From NCBI GenBank assembly GCA_021734505.1, contig JAIPIT010000007.1, positions 1 through 45,716 on the forward strand: DNA of 45,716 nt. Direction: 5' to 3'. The notes beneath the pieces were generated by a model. The model was not told the origin of the DNA. It saw nothing but the letters and a program-made list of their open reading frames with translations, and ran no database searches. This document shows positions 24,341 to 32,967 of the stretch, piece after piece. Position 1 is the stretch's first letter; the number at the start of each line of letters is the position of its first letter. Source of the stretch: Fidelibacterota bacterium (GTDB lineage Bacteria > Fidelibacterota > Fidelibacteria > Fidelibacterales > Fidelibacteraceae). A program made the translations under genes and the position numbers.

Positions 24341-25225
24341 TTATTTTATCTTGTCAACCCAAGGTTCAAATTCGGTATTATCAAGCATCTCTTGACGGTA
24401 GTTTTTTGCATCCTCATAGTTGACGAAATGCCCAACACGTATACGATAACGCAATTTGCCTTCAATTTCCGCTTTTTGGATAAAAGCATCATAGCCCCGA
24501 GCAATTAATTTATCTTTAAGCTCAACAGCGTATGCTTCTACAGTTGAGCTGGAAACTTGAAGTGTATACTTTGCATTTTCTTTTAAGTTTGTTACATACT
24601 GTGTTGTTGGAGCAACAACTTCTTGTGCCTTCATTACAACAGGTTCTTTTTTCTCTTCAGTAACCTTTGTTACTGATTTGGTAGAATATGCCGGTTCTTG
24701 TTCTATCTCTTCAGGATTTTGTCCCGGTTTTGGAGCTGACTGCCACTCATTGGGTGTCTTGGTAACTGTGGTTTTTGTAAGAATGACCTTTTCAGTAACA
24801 ACAGGGATTTCAATAACCTTTGGAGGAAGGGGAGTAGTTGTTGAAACAGGAGTTGTTTTATTTACAGGTTTTTCTTTATCTATATTGGCGAGATAATCCG
24901 GTTGAGGATCGGCCATATAAACAAAACTCTTATGAAGAACACTTCCTTCATTATTGATCATTGTTAGGCGGACAATATACCTTCCGGGTACATCCGGAAT
25001 AAATGTTACGTTCGGATGATAATTGGATGGAATAAAATCTCGGGGATCAAGTCTTGATGTAGGAGGCTTCGTGTCAAATGACCACTGGTATTTAACAATA
25101 TTTGAGGGGCGTTTATAATTTGCAATATCAACAGTATCCCCAACCAATACACCCTGATTGCTTGTACATCCTATTATCATAAAAAAAGCAAACACTACCA
25201 GCATTAGCTTAATGGATTTGTTCAT
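24341..25225 (-). CDS. SPOR-domain lipoprotein
   Basis: From ATG 25225, preceded by GGAGG at a good distance, the protein has 294 residues; a TTG at 25237 is not needed. The signal ends in the lipobox MIIGC, so it is lipid-anchored. A PKD-like segment (residues ~25-105, YQWSFDTKPPTS and PGRYIVRLTMINNEG) comes first, then a Pro/Thr/Lys-rich linker (about 110-205). The C-terminal SPOR domain (YTLQVSSSTVEAYAVELKDK to NYEDAKNYRQEM) binds denuded peptidoglycan glycans at division sites. A role at the septum or in envelope linkage is therefore likely. Confidence 0.85.
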   Translation of the reverse strand: MNKSIKLMLVVFAFFMIIGCTSNQGVLVGDTVDIANYKRPSNIVKYQWSFDTKPPTSRLDPRDFIPSNYHPNVTFIPDVPGRYIVRLTMINNEGSVLHKSFVYMADPQPDYLANIDKEKPVNKTTPVSTTTPLPPKVIEIPVVTEKVILTKTTVTKTPNEWQSAPKPGQNPEEIEQEPAYSTKSVTKVTEEKKEPVVMKAQEVVAPTTQYVTNLKENAKYTLQVSSSTVEAYAVELKDKLIARGYDAFIQKAEIEGKLRYRIRVGHFVNYEDAKNYRQEMLDNTEFEPWVDKIK

Positions 25226-25266
25226 AAGAACCTCCAATTATACATTAATACAGTAATTTCACGTAT

Positions 25267-25665
25267 TTAAAAGAAAAAGGCAATCTCTTTTTTCGCATTT
25301 TCAGGACTATCGGAACCATGAACCGCATTACGGCGTGTCGTTTCCGCATATTTGTGTCGCAAAGTTCCAGAAGCCGCAATTTCGGGATCGGTTTTGCCCA
25401 TTAATGTCCTATAATCTGCTATGGCATTTTCTTTTTCCAAATGTAAGGCAATAATAGAACCGCTGGTCATAAATGCAACCAGCGGTTCGTAAAAGTCTTT
25501 CCCTTTATGAACTTCATAAAATGCTTCTGCCTCTTCTTGAGACAGGTGTAACATTTTCATCGCCCTGATCTCGAACCCTGCATCAAGGATATCATGAATG
25601 ATCAATCCCTGGTAACGTTTAGATATTGCATCCGGTTTTATCAAAGCAAGTGTTTGTTCTTTCAT
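25267..25665 (-). CDS. ndk: Nucleoside diphosphate kinase
   Basis: The 132-residue enzyme transfers phosphate between nucleoside triphosphates and diphosphates. It starts TLALIKPDA and carries the active-site His in RNAVHGSDSPENA. Length is slightly below the usual ~140 residues but the catalytic core is complete. It lies 6 bp after the cDPG-synthase-like gene and is probably co-transcribed with it. Confidence 0.96.
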   Translation of the reverse strand: MKEQTLALIKPDAISKRYQGLIIHDILDAGFEIRAMKMLHLSQEEAEAFYEVHKGKDFYEPLVAFMTSGSIIALHLEKENAIADYRTLMGKTDPEIAASGTLRHKYAETTRRNAVHGSDSPENAKKEIAFFF

Positions 25666-25671
25666 GGTGAC

Positions 25672-27000
25672 CTATTTTTTAATATTCGGGATCTTTTCGT
25701 TTAAAATAACTTTTAGATCCGGTTGACCAATTTCCTGTAGATCATAAGTAACACGAACTGTAGGCTTCTTGATCTTGATCACGCGACGCAGGTCAATGGG
25801 CGTACCAATAATAACTGCATCACATTCGGTATTTTCAATTGTTTTCTCAAGATCTTTCATCTGCTGATCGCCATATCCCATAGCGGGTAACAGTATACCG
25901 ATATCCGGGTATTTCTTGAAAGTATCTGTAATACTGCCAACTGTATATGGGCGTGGGTCAACAACATTATTTGCACCGAATTTGATAGCGGCAACCATTC
26001 CGGCGCCGTATTCCATCTCACCATGAGTCAATGTTGGACCATCCTCAATAACGAGAACATTTTTACCATATATTACTGTTGGATCTTCGACTGTGATCGG
26101 AGATGCGGCATCTACAATAATTGCATTCGGATTGGCTTCCCGTACATTCTGGCGAACCATTTCAATGTTTTCATTGTCGGCTGTGTCGATCTTGTTGATC
26201 ACAACAATGTCAGCCATTTTAAGATTGGTTTCACCGGGATAGTAAGAGACTTCATGGCCCGGTCGATGAGGATCTGCAACGGTTATAATGATATCGGCAT
26301 CATAGAATGAAGTATCATTATTTCCGCCGTCCCAAAGGATTACATCAGCTTCTTTTTCTGCTTCACGCAAAATAGCTTCATAATCAACACCGGCATAGAT
26401 CACTGATCCCATAGCAATATGGGGTTCATATTCTTCCATTTCTTCAATGGTACATTGATGCTTTCTCAAATCATCAATACATGCAAAGCGTTGAACAGCT
26501 TGTTCTGCAAGGTTACCATAAGGCATGGGGTGACGGACGGAGACCACTTTAAGTCCCATGTCTTTTAGAATGTTGACCACGCGGCGGGTGGTCTGTGATT
26601 TGCCGCATCCGGTTCTTACTGCATTAATAGCGATAACGGGTTTTATCGATTTTAACATCGTCCGTTTTCCGCCCATCATGATGAAATCAGCGCCACAAGC
26701 ATTAACTAATGCTGCTTTATGCATAACTACTTCGTGAGGAACGTCGCTATATGAAAACACAACCTGATCGACATCATGTTCACTAATAAGTTCCGACAGT
26801 TCAGATTCATCAACGATCTTAATACCGTCAGGGTAGAGGTCACCCGCAAGGACAGCCGGATATTTCCGTCCGTCGATATCGGGGATCTGTGTTGCGGTAA
26901 ATGCAACGACATTAAAGTCCTCGTTACCTCTGAAAAAGGTATTAAAGTTGTGAAAATCGCGTCCTGCGGCACCCATAATGATGACGTTAGTTTGTTTCAT
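25672..27000 (-). CDS. Cyclic 2,3-diphosphoglycerate synthase-like P-loop protein
   Basis: The 442-residue protein matches the COG2403 family. It opens with VIIMGAAGRDFHNFN and FTATQIP, has a P-loop in AVRTGCGKSQTTRR (about residue 130), then RHPMPYG, WDGGNND, VADPHRPGHE, YPGETNLKMAD and a GTPase-like VINKID. The archaeal member makes cyclic 2,3-diphosphoglycerate, a thermoprotective solute, from 2,3-diphosphoglycerate and ATP. Bacterial homologs are uncharacterised as far as I know and are often labelled GTPase, so the product is not certain here. It precedes ndk by 6 bp. The ATG has a good GGAGG six bases upstream, and a heptamer array lies before that. Confidence 0.85.
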   Translation of the reverse strand: MKQTNVIIMGAAGRDFHNFNTFFRGNEDFNVVAFTATQIPDIDGRKYPAVLAGDLYPDGIKIVDESELSELISEHDVDQVVFSYSDVPHEVVMHKAALVNACGADFIMMGGKRTMLKSIKPVIAINAVRTGCGKSQTTRRVVNILKDMGLKVVSVRHPMPYGNLAEQAVQRFACIDDLRKHQCTIEEMEEYEPHIAMGSVIYAGVDYEAILREAEKEADVILWDGGNNDTSFYDADIIITVADPHRPGHEVSYYPGETNLKMADIVVINKIDTADNENIEMVRQNVREANPNAIIVDAASPITVEDPTVIYGKNVLVIEDGPTLTHGEMEYGAGMVAAIKFGANNVVDPRPYTVGSITDTFKKYPDIGILLPAMGYGDQQMKDLEKTIENTECDAVIIGTPIDLRRVIKIKKPTVRVTYDLQEIGQPDLKVILNEKIPNIKK

Positions 27001-27037
27001 ACAAACCTCCTATTAAGTAATTAAACGTTATCTATAA

Positions 27038-27098
27038 GGTGACTGGTAACCTATGAACAATGATCAGTGACCAATGTTCCTAATGGTGACCGGTGATA
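27038..27098. repeat. Heptamer tandem array (RRTGAYC class)
   Basis: In-phase units are GGTGACT, GGTAACC, TATGAAC, AATGATC, AGTGACC and AATGTTC. After a five-base slip come GGTGACC and GGTGATA. It lies between lon and the cDPG-synthase-like gene. The consensus is about RRTGAYC. Confidence 0.8.
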
Positions 27099-27165
27099 AA
27101 AACTATCAGTTGGTATTCTGAATAACTTCAACACATCAATTTCAATTTATTGTACTAAATTCCAA

Positions 27166-29505
27166 CTACTTCAACAAAACCTTATCAACTATATCTCTAT
27201 AATGATCAACGAATATGAAAGAAATTCCTTTTTTAACCATATCGGGAACCTTATCGAGATCGGACTGATTGGCTTTGGGTAAAATAACGGTTTTAATTTT
27301 CATTCGTTTAGCTGCTGTCAATTTTTCCCGCACACCGCCAATAGGAAGCACACGACCGCGAAGGGAAATTTCTCCTGTCATTGCCACATTATATCTTACT
27401 TTCCTGCCCGTCAAACAAGAAAGAACGGCTGTTGTGATCGTTACACCGGCCGAGGGACCGTCTTTAGGAATAGCTGCAGCAGGAAAGTGAATATGGATAT
27501 CATGTTTCATAAATTGAACCGGTTCAATTCCAAATTCAACTGCAGATGCACGTAAAAACGAGATCGCCGTTTCAACCGATTCTTTCATAACATCACCAAG
27601 CAAACCGGTCATTTTAAAATTACCTTTTCCCGGCATGAGTGTAACTTCAACAGGCAGAACATCACCACCGCTTTCAGTATATGCAAGACCAACAACGATA
27701 CCCACCTCATTTTCCACAGGCAAATTGTCTTTAAAGATTTTTTTGGGTCCAAGAAAATGTTCCATGTTCCCGGTATCAAGAATGATCTTTTCATGTTTTT
27801 CATCTTTAGCAAATTCACGTGCACTCTTACGGCAAACTTTTGCAATCTCGCGTTCCAGATTTCTTACTCCGGCTTCCATTGTATAATGCTCTATCATTGC
27901 CTCGATGATTTTAGGGGCAAAGCGAAGTTGCATTTTAGTTAATCCATTTTGCTCAATTTGCCTTGGGATAAGAAATTGTTTTGCGATCTGTACTTTTTCC
28001 GGTGTGATATAGCCCGGCATAGAGATCAATTCCATGCGATCAAGAAGGGCAGGGGGGATACTATGGGTACTATTTGCAGTTGCGATGAAGAAAACCTTCG
28101 AAAGATCAAAGGCCACTTCAAGAAAATTATCACGAAAATCTTTATTTTGCTCTGAATCCAATACTTCAAGTAAAGCTGATGCCGGATCGCCACGGAAATC
28201 TGCACCGATCTTATCTACTTCATCCAACATAATGACAGGATTCTGAGAGCCACACTTTTTAATGTACTGAATGATCCGGCCAGGCATAGAGCCTATGTAA
28301 GTTCTGCGGTGACCGCGGATCTCAGCTTCATCACGCATACCACCGACCGAAAAACGAATAAATTCACGATGCATGGCTCGTGCAATGCTTTTTCCTATAG
28401 ACGTTTTGCCAACACCCGGAGGACCTACAAGACATAGAATTGGGCTTTTTGCGTTTTGTTTTAATTTTAGGACCGACAGAAATTCCAGTATTCTGTCTTT
28501 AACATCTTCAAGTCCATAATGATCCTCATCAAGAATAGTGGAGGCTTCATTTATATCAAGACGATCTCCAGTATATTCACCCCAGGGAAGGTCAAGCATC
28601 CAGTCAATATATGTTTTGCTGACAGTATATTCTGATGAAAAAGGTGACATTAAGGCAAGTCGTTCAATTTCTTTTTCCACTGCTTTCATAGCTTCAGGTG
28701 TCAATTTAGCGGCATCAAGCTTTTTATTCATTTCCACAACATCAGAGTCATCGTCATCTGATTCTCCGAGCTCTTTCTTAATAGCTTCCAATTGTTCGCG
28801 TAACAGGAATTCACGTTGTTGTCTATTGACTTCTTTATTGACATGTTCATTGATCTTAGCATTCAATTCGATGATCTTGAATTCTTTTTGTAAAGTTTTT
28901 ATCAGGAGGTCAAGTCGCTTGGCTATATTCAATTCTTTTAAAAAATTATATTTTTCTGAGATTTGAATGCTCAACGAAGAAGCGATCAGATCCGTAAGTT
29001 TAGATGGATCTTCAATGGCAAAGATAACATCCTGAATTTCTTCGGGAAAAACGGGGGAGATGGAAATAATTCTTTGAAATAGATCTGAAATGGTACGAAT
29101 ATAGGCTTCTGATTTCAGTTTAGGTGCAGATATTTCTTTTAGTTGCTTTACAATCGCAATACGGTAATCCAATTGAGTTTCCATTTCGCGTTCTATCGCG
29201 ATACGGTGAAGTCCGCGTAACAATACGCGTGAAGAACCATCGCCGATCTGAATGATCTTAAGAACAGAACAAGCTACCCCGATATCAAGTATAGCATTAT
29301 CATTATCATCGCCTTCATCACTGAGTATGCGAGTAAAAACAGCAACAGTTTTATCTGATTTTAATGCATCATTGATCAATTGATGTAAGTTCTCTTCACG
29401 AATCATGACCGGGAAAATAATATGAGGAAGTGGGATTATCCCTTCAACCGGTAAAATCCGCATGGTTGGTGGCAAAACATCTATGTAATCTAATTTATTT
29501 TTCAT
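27166..29505 (-). CDS. lon: ATP-dependent protease Lon
   Basis: From ATG 29505 the protein has 779 residues; the upstream TTG at 29514 adds only MFS. It degrades damaged and short-lived regulatory proteins. The N-terminal LON substrate domain is followed by a coiled-coil (VNRQQREFLLREQLEAIKKELGE), the AAA+ module (GPPGVGKTS Walker A; MLDEVDKIG Walker B) and the serine protease domain. The catalytic dyad is Ser685 (PKDGPSAGV) and Lys728 (GGVREKLTAAKR), spaced 43 residues apart as in E. coli Lon. No Shine-Dalgarno sequence is obvious. Confidence 0.97.
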   Translation of the reverse strand: MKNKLDYIDVLPPTMRILPVEGIIPLPHIIFPVMIREENLHQLINDALKSDKTVAVFTRILSDEGDDNDNAILDIGVACSVLKIIQIGDGSSRVLLRGLHRIAIEREMETQLDYRIAIVKQLKEISAPKLKSEAYIRTISDLFQRIISISPVFPEEIQDVIFAIEDPSKLTDLIASSLSIQISEKYNFLKELNIAKRLDLLIKTLQKEFKIIELNAKINEHVNKEVNRQQREFLLREQLEAIKKELGESDDDDSDVVEMNKKLDAAKLTPEAMKAVEKEIERLALMSPFSSEYTVSKTYIDWMLDLPWGEYTGDRLDINEASTILDEDHYGLEDVKDRILEFLSVLKLKQNAKSPILCLVGPPGVGKTSIGKSIARAMHREFIRFSVGGMRDEAEIRGHRRTYIGSMPGRIIQYIKKCGSQNPVIMLDEVDKIGADFRGDPASALLEVLDSEQNKDFRDNFLEVAFDLSKVFFIATANSTHSIPPALLDRMELISMPGYITPEKVQIAKQFLIPRQIEQNGLTKMQLRFAPKIIEAMIEHYTMEAGVRNLEREIAKVCRKSAREFAKDEKHEKIILDTGNMEHFLGPKKIFKDNLPVENEVGIVVGLAYTESGGDVLPVEVTLMPGKGNFKMTGLLGDVMKESVETAISFLRASAVEFGIEPVQFMKHDIHIHFPAAAIPKDGPSAGVTITTAVLSCLTGRKVRYNVAMTGEISLRGRVLPIGGVREKLTAAKRMKIKTVILPKANQSDLDKVPDMVKKGISFIFVDHYRDIVDKVLLK

Positions 29506-29590
29506 ACTGAACAAGACTCGAAAATATCAAATAACATACAATATTATGGGGTAAAATGCTAAAGGATAAAAAATGTATAGTAAGATTTTG

Positions 29591-30574
29591 TTAAATGATT
29601 TTTGGATTAAAGAATTTTTCTGCCAACTCATTTATTTGATCAATATCTTTTGATCTATTTATCTCAAATCGCATGTGTGCTGCACCATCCATACCTCTAA
29701 TATAAGCCGCCGCATGAGGCTTAAATAAGTTTCCGGCATACATTAATGAATAATTCTCTTTTTGCAGATTCAGGTGTTCGAAAAAACTTTGAGAGATTTG
29801 ATCTTTATTTTCGGCAGGAGGTAGGATTCCTTTTGTCAGGAATTGGATCACATCTCTAAATAGCCAGGGTTTTCCCATCGTTGCACGACCGATCATGATA
29901 CCGTCGCAACCGGTTTCTTCGATCATACGTTTTGCATCTTGAGGCGTATGTATATCACCATTTCCTATAAGTGGTATGTTGATAGCTTTTTTTACATCTC
30001 CAATGATAGACCAATCTGCTTCACCGGTATAACGTTGCTTGGTAGTGCGGGGATGAACTGTGATCAACGACACGCCTTGGGCTTCGAGGCGCCTGGCTGC
30101 TTCAACTGCAACAATACCTCCGTTATCCCACCCTGATCGGATCTTTGCCGTAACGGGAACAGAAACCGCACGAACGACCCATTTCGCAATTTTTTCCAGT
30201 TGATCCAAATCTTTTAGGATTGCAGATCCTGCACCGCGTTTAACGACTTTAGGTACAGGACAACCAAAATTAAGATCAATAATGTCCGGCTTAAGATTTT
30301 CTTCAATATATTGGGCAGAGCGAGCAAGAGTTTCAGGATCATGTCCAAAGATCTGTATACCGATGGGTCTTTCGATCTCGTTAAAGCGCATGTAATTGAT
30401 GGTTTTATCATTTTCTCTTACAATCCCTTCTGAAGAAACAAATTCCGTAAAAACAACTGCCGCGCCAAAAGATTTACACATGGTGCGAAAGGGTTTATCG
30501 GTTACACCTGCCATGGGAGCAAGAAATACCGGATATTTTATCTCAAGTCCATCAATATTGATTGGTTCTAACAT
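29591..30574 (-). CDS. dusB: tRNA-dihydrouridine synthase (DusB type)
   Basis: I place the start at ATG 30574, giving 327 residues that begin MLEPINIDGLEIKYPVFLAPM as the family expects; an in-frame extension to 30658 adds 28 unlikely residues. This FMN enzyme reduces uridine in tRNA D-loops. Motifs: APMAGVTDKPFR at the barrel start, DLNFGCPVPKVVKRGAGSA with the catalytic Cys, and GNGDIHTPQDA plus DGIMIGRATMGKPWLF near the C-terminus. The gene is divergent from the lipoprotein esterase at 30719. Confidence 0.93.
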   Translation of the reverse strand: MLEPINIDGLEIKYPVFLAPMAGVTDKPFRTMCKSFGAAVVFTEFVSSEGIVRENDKTINYMRFNEIERPIGIQIFGHDPETLARSAQYIEENLKPDIIDLNFGCPVPKVVKRGAGSAILKDLDQLEKIAKWVVRAVSVPVTAKIRSGWDNGGIVAVEAARRLEAQGVSLITVHPRTTKQRYTGEADWSIIGDVKKAINIPLIGNGDIHTPQDAKRMIEETGCDGIMIGRATMGKPWLFRDVIQFLTKGILPPAENKDQISQSFFEHLNLQKENYSLMYAGNLFKPHAAAYIRGMDGAAHMRFEINRSKDIDQINELAEKFFNPKII

Positions 30575-30718
30575 GGGTGCAATATAGTGTTTCCGATACC
30601 AAAAAACAAACATCAGGTGTAGGAAATCCCTAAAGATATCGGGACCTGCTTCCAACATGTGATTTTATTTTGATTTTTAAAGTTAATCAAATACATTCAT
30701 TCAACAAAGGAGCTAATC

Positions 30719-31561
30719 ATGAAGAAAATTATCACAATTGGTTTTATTGTTTTATTGTTGTTATCCTGCTCGGTAGAGCCCGGGAGAATAACATATAAAC
30801 TGAATACGGCGCCTTTTCCTCATCCCGATAGAGCGGATGGTTATATGCGAAAAGATATCCACTATTCTTTCGATGAACATTATTCGGACTCTTCGGTCGG
30901 AGTGGTAATTCCGCTTAATTACAAGAAAAAGAACAAAGTTGATTTGCTTGTACATTTCCATGGATGGGGTAATTCTGTTGATAAAACGATTGAAAAATTT
31001 GTTTTGAATGAACAGTTAGAAGCCAGTGGAAAAAATATCCTGCTTGTTGTCCCTCAGGGGCCTAAATTAGCGCCGGATTCTTTTAACGGTAAACTTTGTG
31101 ACAAAGGTGGATTTGAACGCTTCATAGATGAACTTCTCGATTCTTTAAAAGCAGATAAAATAATCAGGACGAAAAAGATAGGACGGATTATTATATCCGG
31201 TCACAGTGGCGGCTATTACGTAATGGCACATATTTTGCGTTGGGGTGGCTATACGGATAAGATATCGGATGTTCTGATTTTTGACGGATTATATGGAAAT
31301 GAAAATGATTATTTTTCCTGGTTGTTGAATTACAATGGCCGTTTGGTAAATATTTATACCGAAAATGGCGGGACAAAGGACAATTCTGAAATGTTCATGG
31401 CAAAATGCGACTCGGCTTCGATCGATTATTTTTCGGGCGTCACCAAAGATCTTGAGGAAATGCCCGGGGACAGAGTATTAATGCTATACAGTGATCTTGG
31501 GCATTCGGATGTGATGTATAAACGGCAGAATTTGGTAAAGATATTGAATTCGTTGAAGTAA
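30719..31561 (+). CDS. Alpha/beta-hydrolase lipoprotein (esterase-like)
   Basis: The protein has 280 residues. A short signal leads to a lipobox (LLLLSC, Cys17), so it is lipid-anchored. The alpha/beta-hydrolase elements are the oxyanion-type LLVHFHGWGNS, the nucleophile elbow SGHSGGYY (Ser163) and a likely catalytic His in DLGHSDVM near residue 263. An Asp in VLIFDGLYG may complete the triad. Substrate is unknown; esterase or peptidase activity on surface compounds is possible. A clear aaggag precedes ATG. Heptamer arrays follow its stop. Confidence 0.75.
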   Translation: MKKIITIGFIVLLLLSCSVEPGRITYKLNTAPFPHPDRADGYMRKDIHYSFDEHYSDSSVGVVIPLNYKKKNKVDLLVHFHGWGNSVDKTIEKFVLNEQLEASGKNILLVVPQGPKLAPDSFNGKLCDKGGFERFIDELLDSLKADKIIRTKKIGRIIISGHSGGYYVMAHILRWGGYTDKISDVLIFDGLYGNENDYFSWLLNYNGRLVNIYTENGGTKDNSEMFMAKCDSASIDYFSGVTKDLEEMPGDRVLMLYSDLGHSDVMYKRQNLVKILNSLK

Positions 31562-31597
31562 GTTGATAGTTGATAAACTTCACTATTCGATATTCAA
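31555..31597. repeat. Short heptamer tandem array after the esterase gene
   Basis: Units GAAGTAA, GTTGATA, GTTGATA run past the stop codon of the upstream gene, followed by in-phase ACTTC/ATTC endings (AAACTTC, ACTATTC, GATATTC) with a slip. It is less regular than the others. Confidence 0.55.
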
Positions 31598-31662
31598 GGA
31601 TTTATTTCCAAGATTAGGGAAAGAAGTTAAAGGTATAAAGGTCATCAGGACACACCATACTA

Positions 31663-31697
31663 AATCTTGATTCTTGGAATTTGTCGCTTGAAATTTT
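31663..31697. repeat. Heptamer tandem array abutting the histidine kinase 3' end
   Basis: Five in-phase units, AATCTTG, ATTCTTG, GAATTTG, TCGCTTG and AAATTTT, run up to the stop codon of the minus-strand histidine kinase. Rotated they read CTTGATT, CTTGGAA, TTTGTCG, CTTGAAA. Confidence 0.7.
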
Positions 31698-32872
31698 TAT
31701 CCTGTCGCTTTCAGCACCACACGAATACAAGTTCCTTCACCTTCTTTAGAATGTAAAACAAAGATCTTGCCGTTGTGGTATTCTTCAATAATGCGTTTAG
31801 TTAGAGATAGACCCATACCCCAACCACGTTTTTTTGTACTAAAGCCGGGTTTGAATATATTTTTCCACTGATTATCCGGAATACCTTTTCCGCTGTCTTC
31901 CACTTCAATGATCATGGAAGTGCCAGATTGTTGAAAGCGGACATGGATATTGCCCGGTTTCCCTTCCAAAGCATCGACGCCGTTTTTGATCAGATTTTCA
32001 AGCGCCCATTCTATCAATTCAGAATTTGCTTCAATTTTACCTTTTGCTTCCATTAAGAAGATCAGCTCTACAGATTTGTTTTTTTGAGGAATCCGGCGTT
32101 CAATATAGCTTTTTACACTTTCAAAAAGATCCGCTGCTGCAATGGGTTGTAATTTGACCTTTGCTCCGATCTGAGAGAAGCGATTCGATACTTTTTCAAG
32201 ACGCTTAATATCAATATCCATTTCCCGGGTGATCTCATCATCATCTCCCAGTTTCATGCGAATCATTTCAAGCCATCCCATGAGAGAAGAGATAGGTGTT
32301 CCCAATTGATGTGCAGTTTCTTTTGCCAATCCTACCCAAATAAATTTTTTCTCACTTCCGCGAATATATTGGAAACCTAAGAAACCTGCCAATATGATTA
32401 CAAATGCGCCCAATATCTCAATAAACGGCAACCATGTCAAGCGACGAATTGTAATACTATCACCATAATGAATAATTCCGACAATTTGACCCTCAACGAT
32501 CAATGGAACCGGTATATTACTTTCATCCATTTTTTGGGCAATCTGTTTGAGTTCAGATTTTAGTTCGGTAGTTGCATCAGCTGTGTCGGTTATTCCGTTA
32601 ATATTTTTCCATGCATTGATCTCATTCGACACCGGTACAGTTATAATAATTGGAAATGAAATTCGTGGAATGATCTCCTCAAAAAAGAAACCATAATCGG
32701 AGAATTCTGCATCTCCGGCAAGTTGAGCGTACAGTTCAGTATAAAATATTAGTGATTGTTCGGATTCTTCACGCAGGTCACTTACGATGGTTTGAGAATA
32801 GAAAAGGACTCCTCCGGCAAATAGTAGGGCGATCGCAATGAGAATGAATTTAATGCGTGACGTATTGAACAT
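31697..32872 (-). CDS. Membrane-bound sensor histidine kinase (orphan)
   Basis: The 391-residue protein has two membrane helices (residues ~8-30 and ~147-168) around a ~115-residue periplasmic sensor domain. The dimerisation/phosphoacceptor box is GLAKETAHQLGTPISSL with His188, followed by the N box ENLIKNGVDAL and the G boxes VEDSGKGIP and GWGMGLSL, so the ATPase domain is complete. No HAMP domain and no response regulator are next to it, so the partner must be elsewhere. It is divergent from the esterase at 32968 across 95 bp. The signal it senses is unknown. Confidence 0.9.
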   Translation of the reverse strand: MFNTSRIKFILIAIALLFAGGVLFYSQTIVSDLREESEQSLIFYTELYAQLAGDAEFSDYGFFFEEIIPRISFPIIITVPVSNEINAWKNINGITDTADATTELKSELKQIAQKMDESNIPVPLIVEGQIVGIIHYGDSITIRRLTWLPFIEILGAFVIILAGFLGFQYIRGSEKKFIWVGLAKETAHQLGTPISSLMGWLEMIRMKLGDDDEITREMDIDIKRLEKVSNRFSQIGAKVKLQPIAAADLFESVKSYIERRIPQKNKSVELIFLMEAKGKIEANSELIEWALENLIKNGVDALEGKPGNIHVRFQQSGTSMIIEVEDSGKGIPDNQWKNIFKPGFSTKKRGWGMGLSLTKRIIEEYHNGKIFVLHSKEGEGTCIRVVLKATG

Positions 32873-32967
32873 AAGATGATTCCTTGTTGTTAAGAGAAAA
32901 TAAAAATATATTTAACCAGTAGCAAAGGAATATTCAAAGGAATAGAAGTAATCATAAGAGTAATGAT

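Noticed and set aside
28538-28966. A 142-codon open frame on the plus strand opposite lon
   Set aside because: It is the antisense shadow of a conserved protein, with Ser/Arg-rich low-quality sequence and no ribosome binding site.
30575-30658. N-terminal extension of DusB
   Set aside because: The added 28 residues do not resemble the family, which starts at the MLEP-type sequence.
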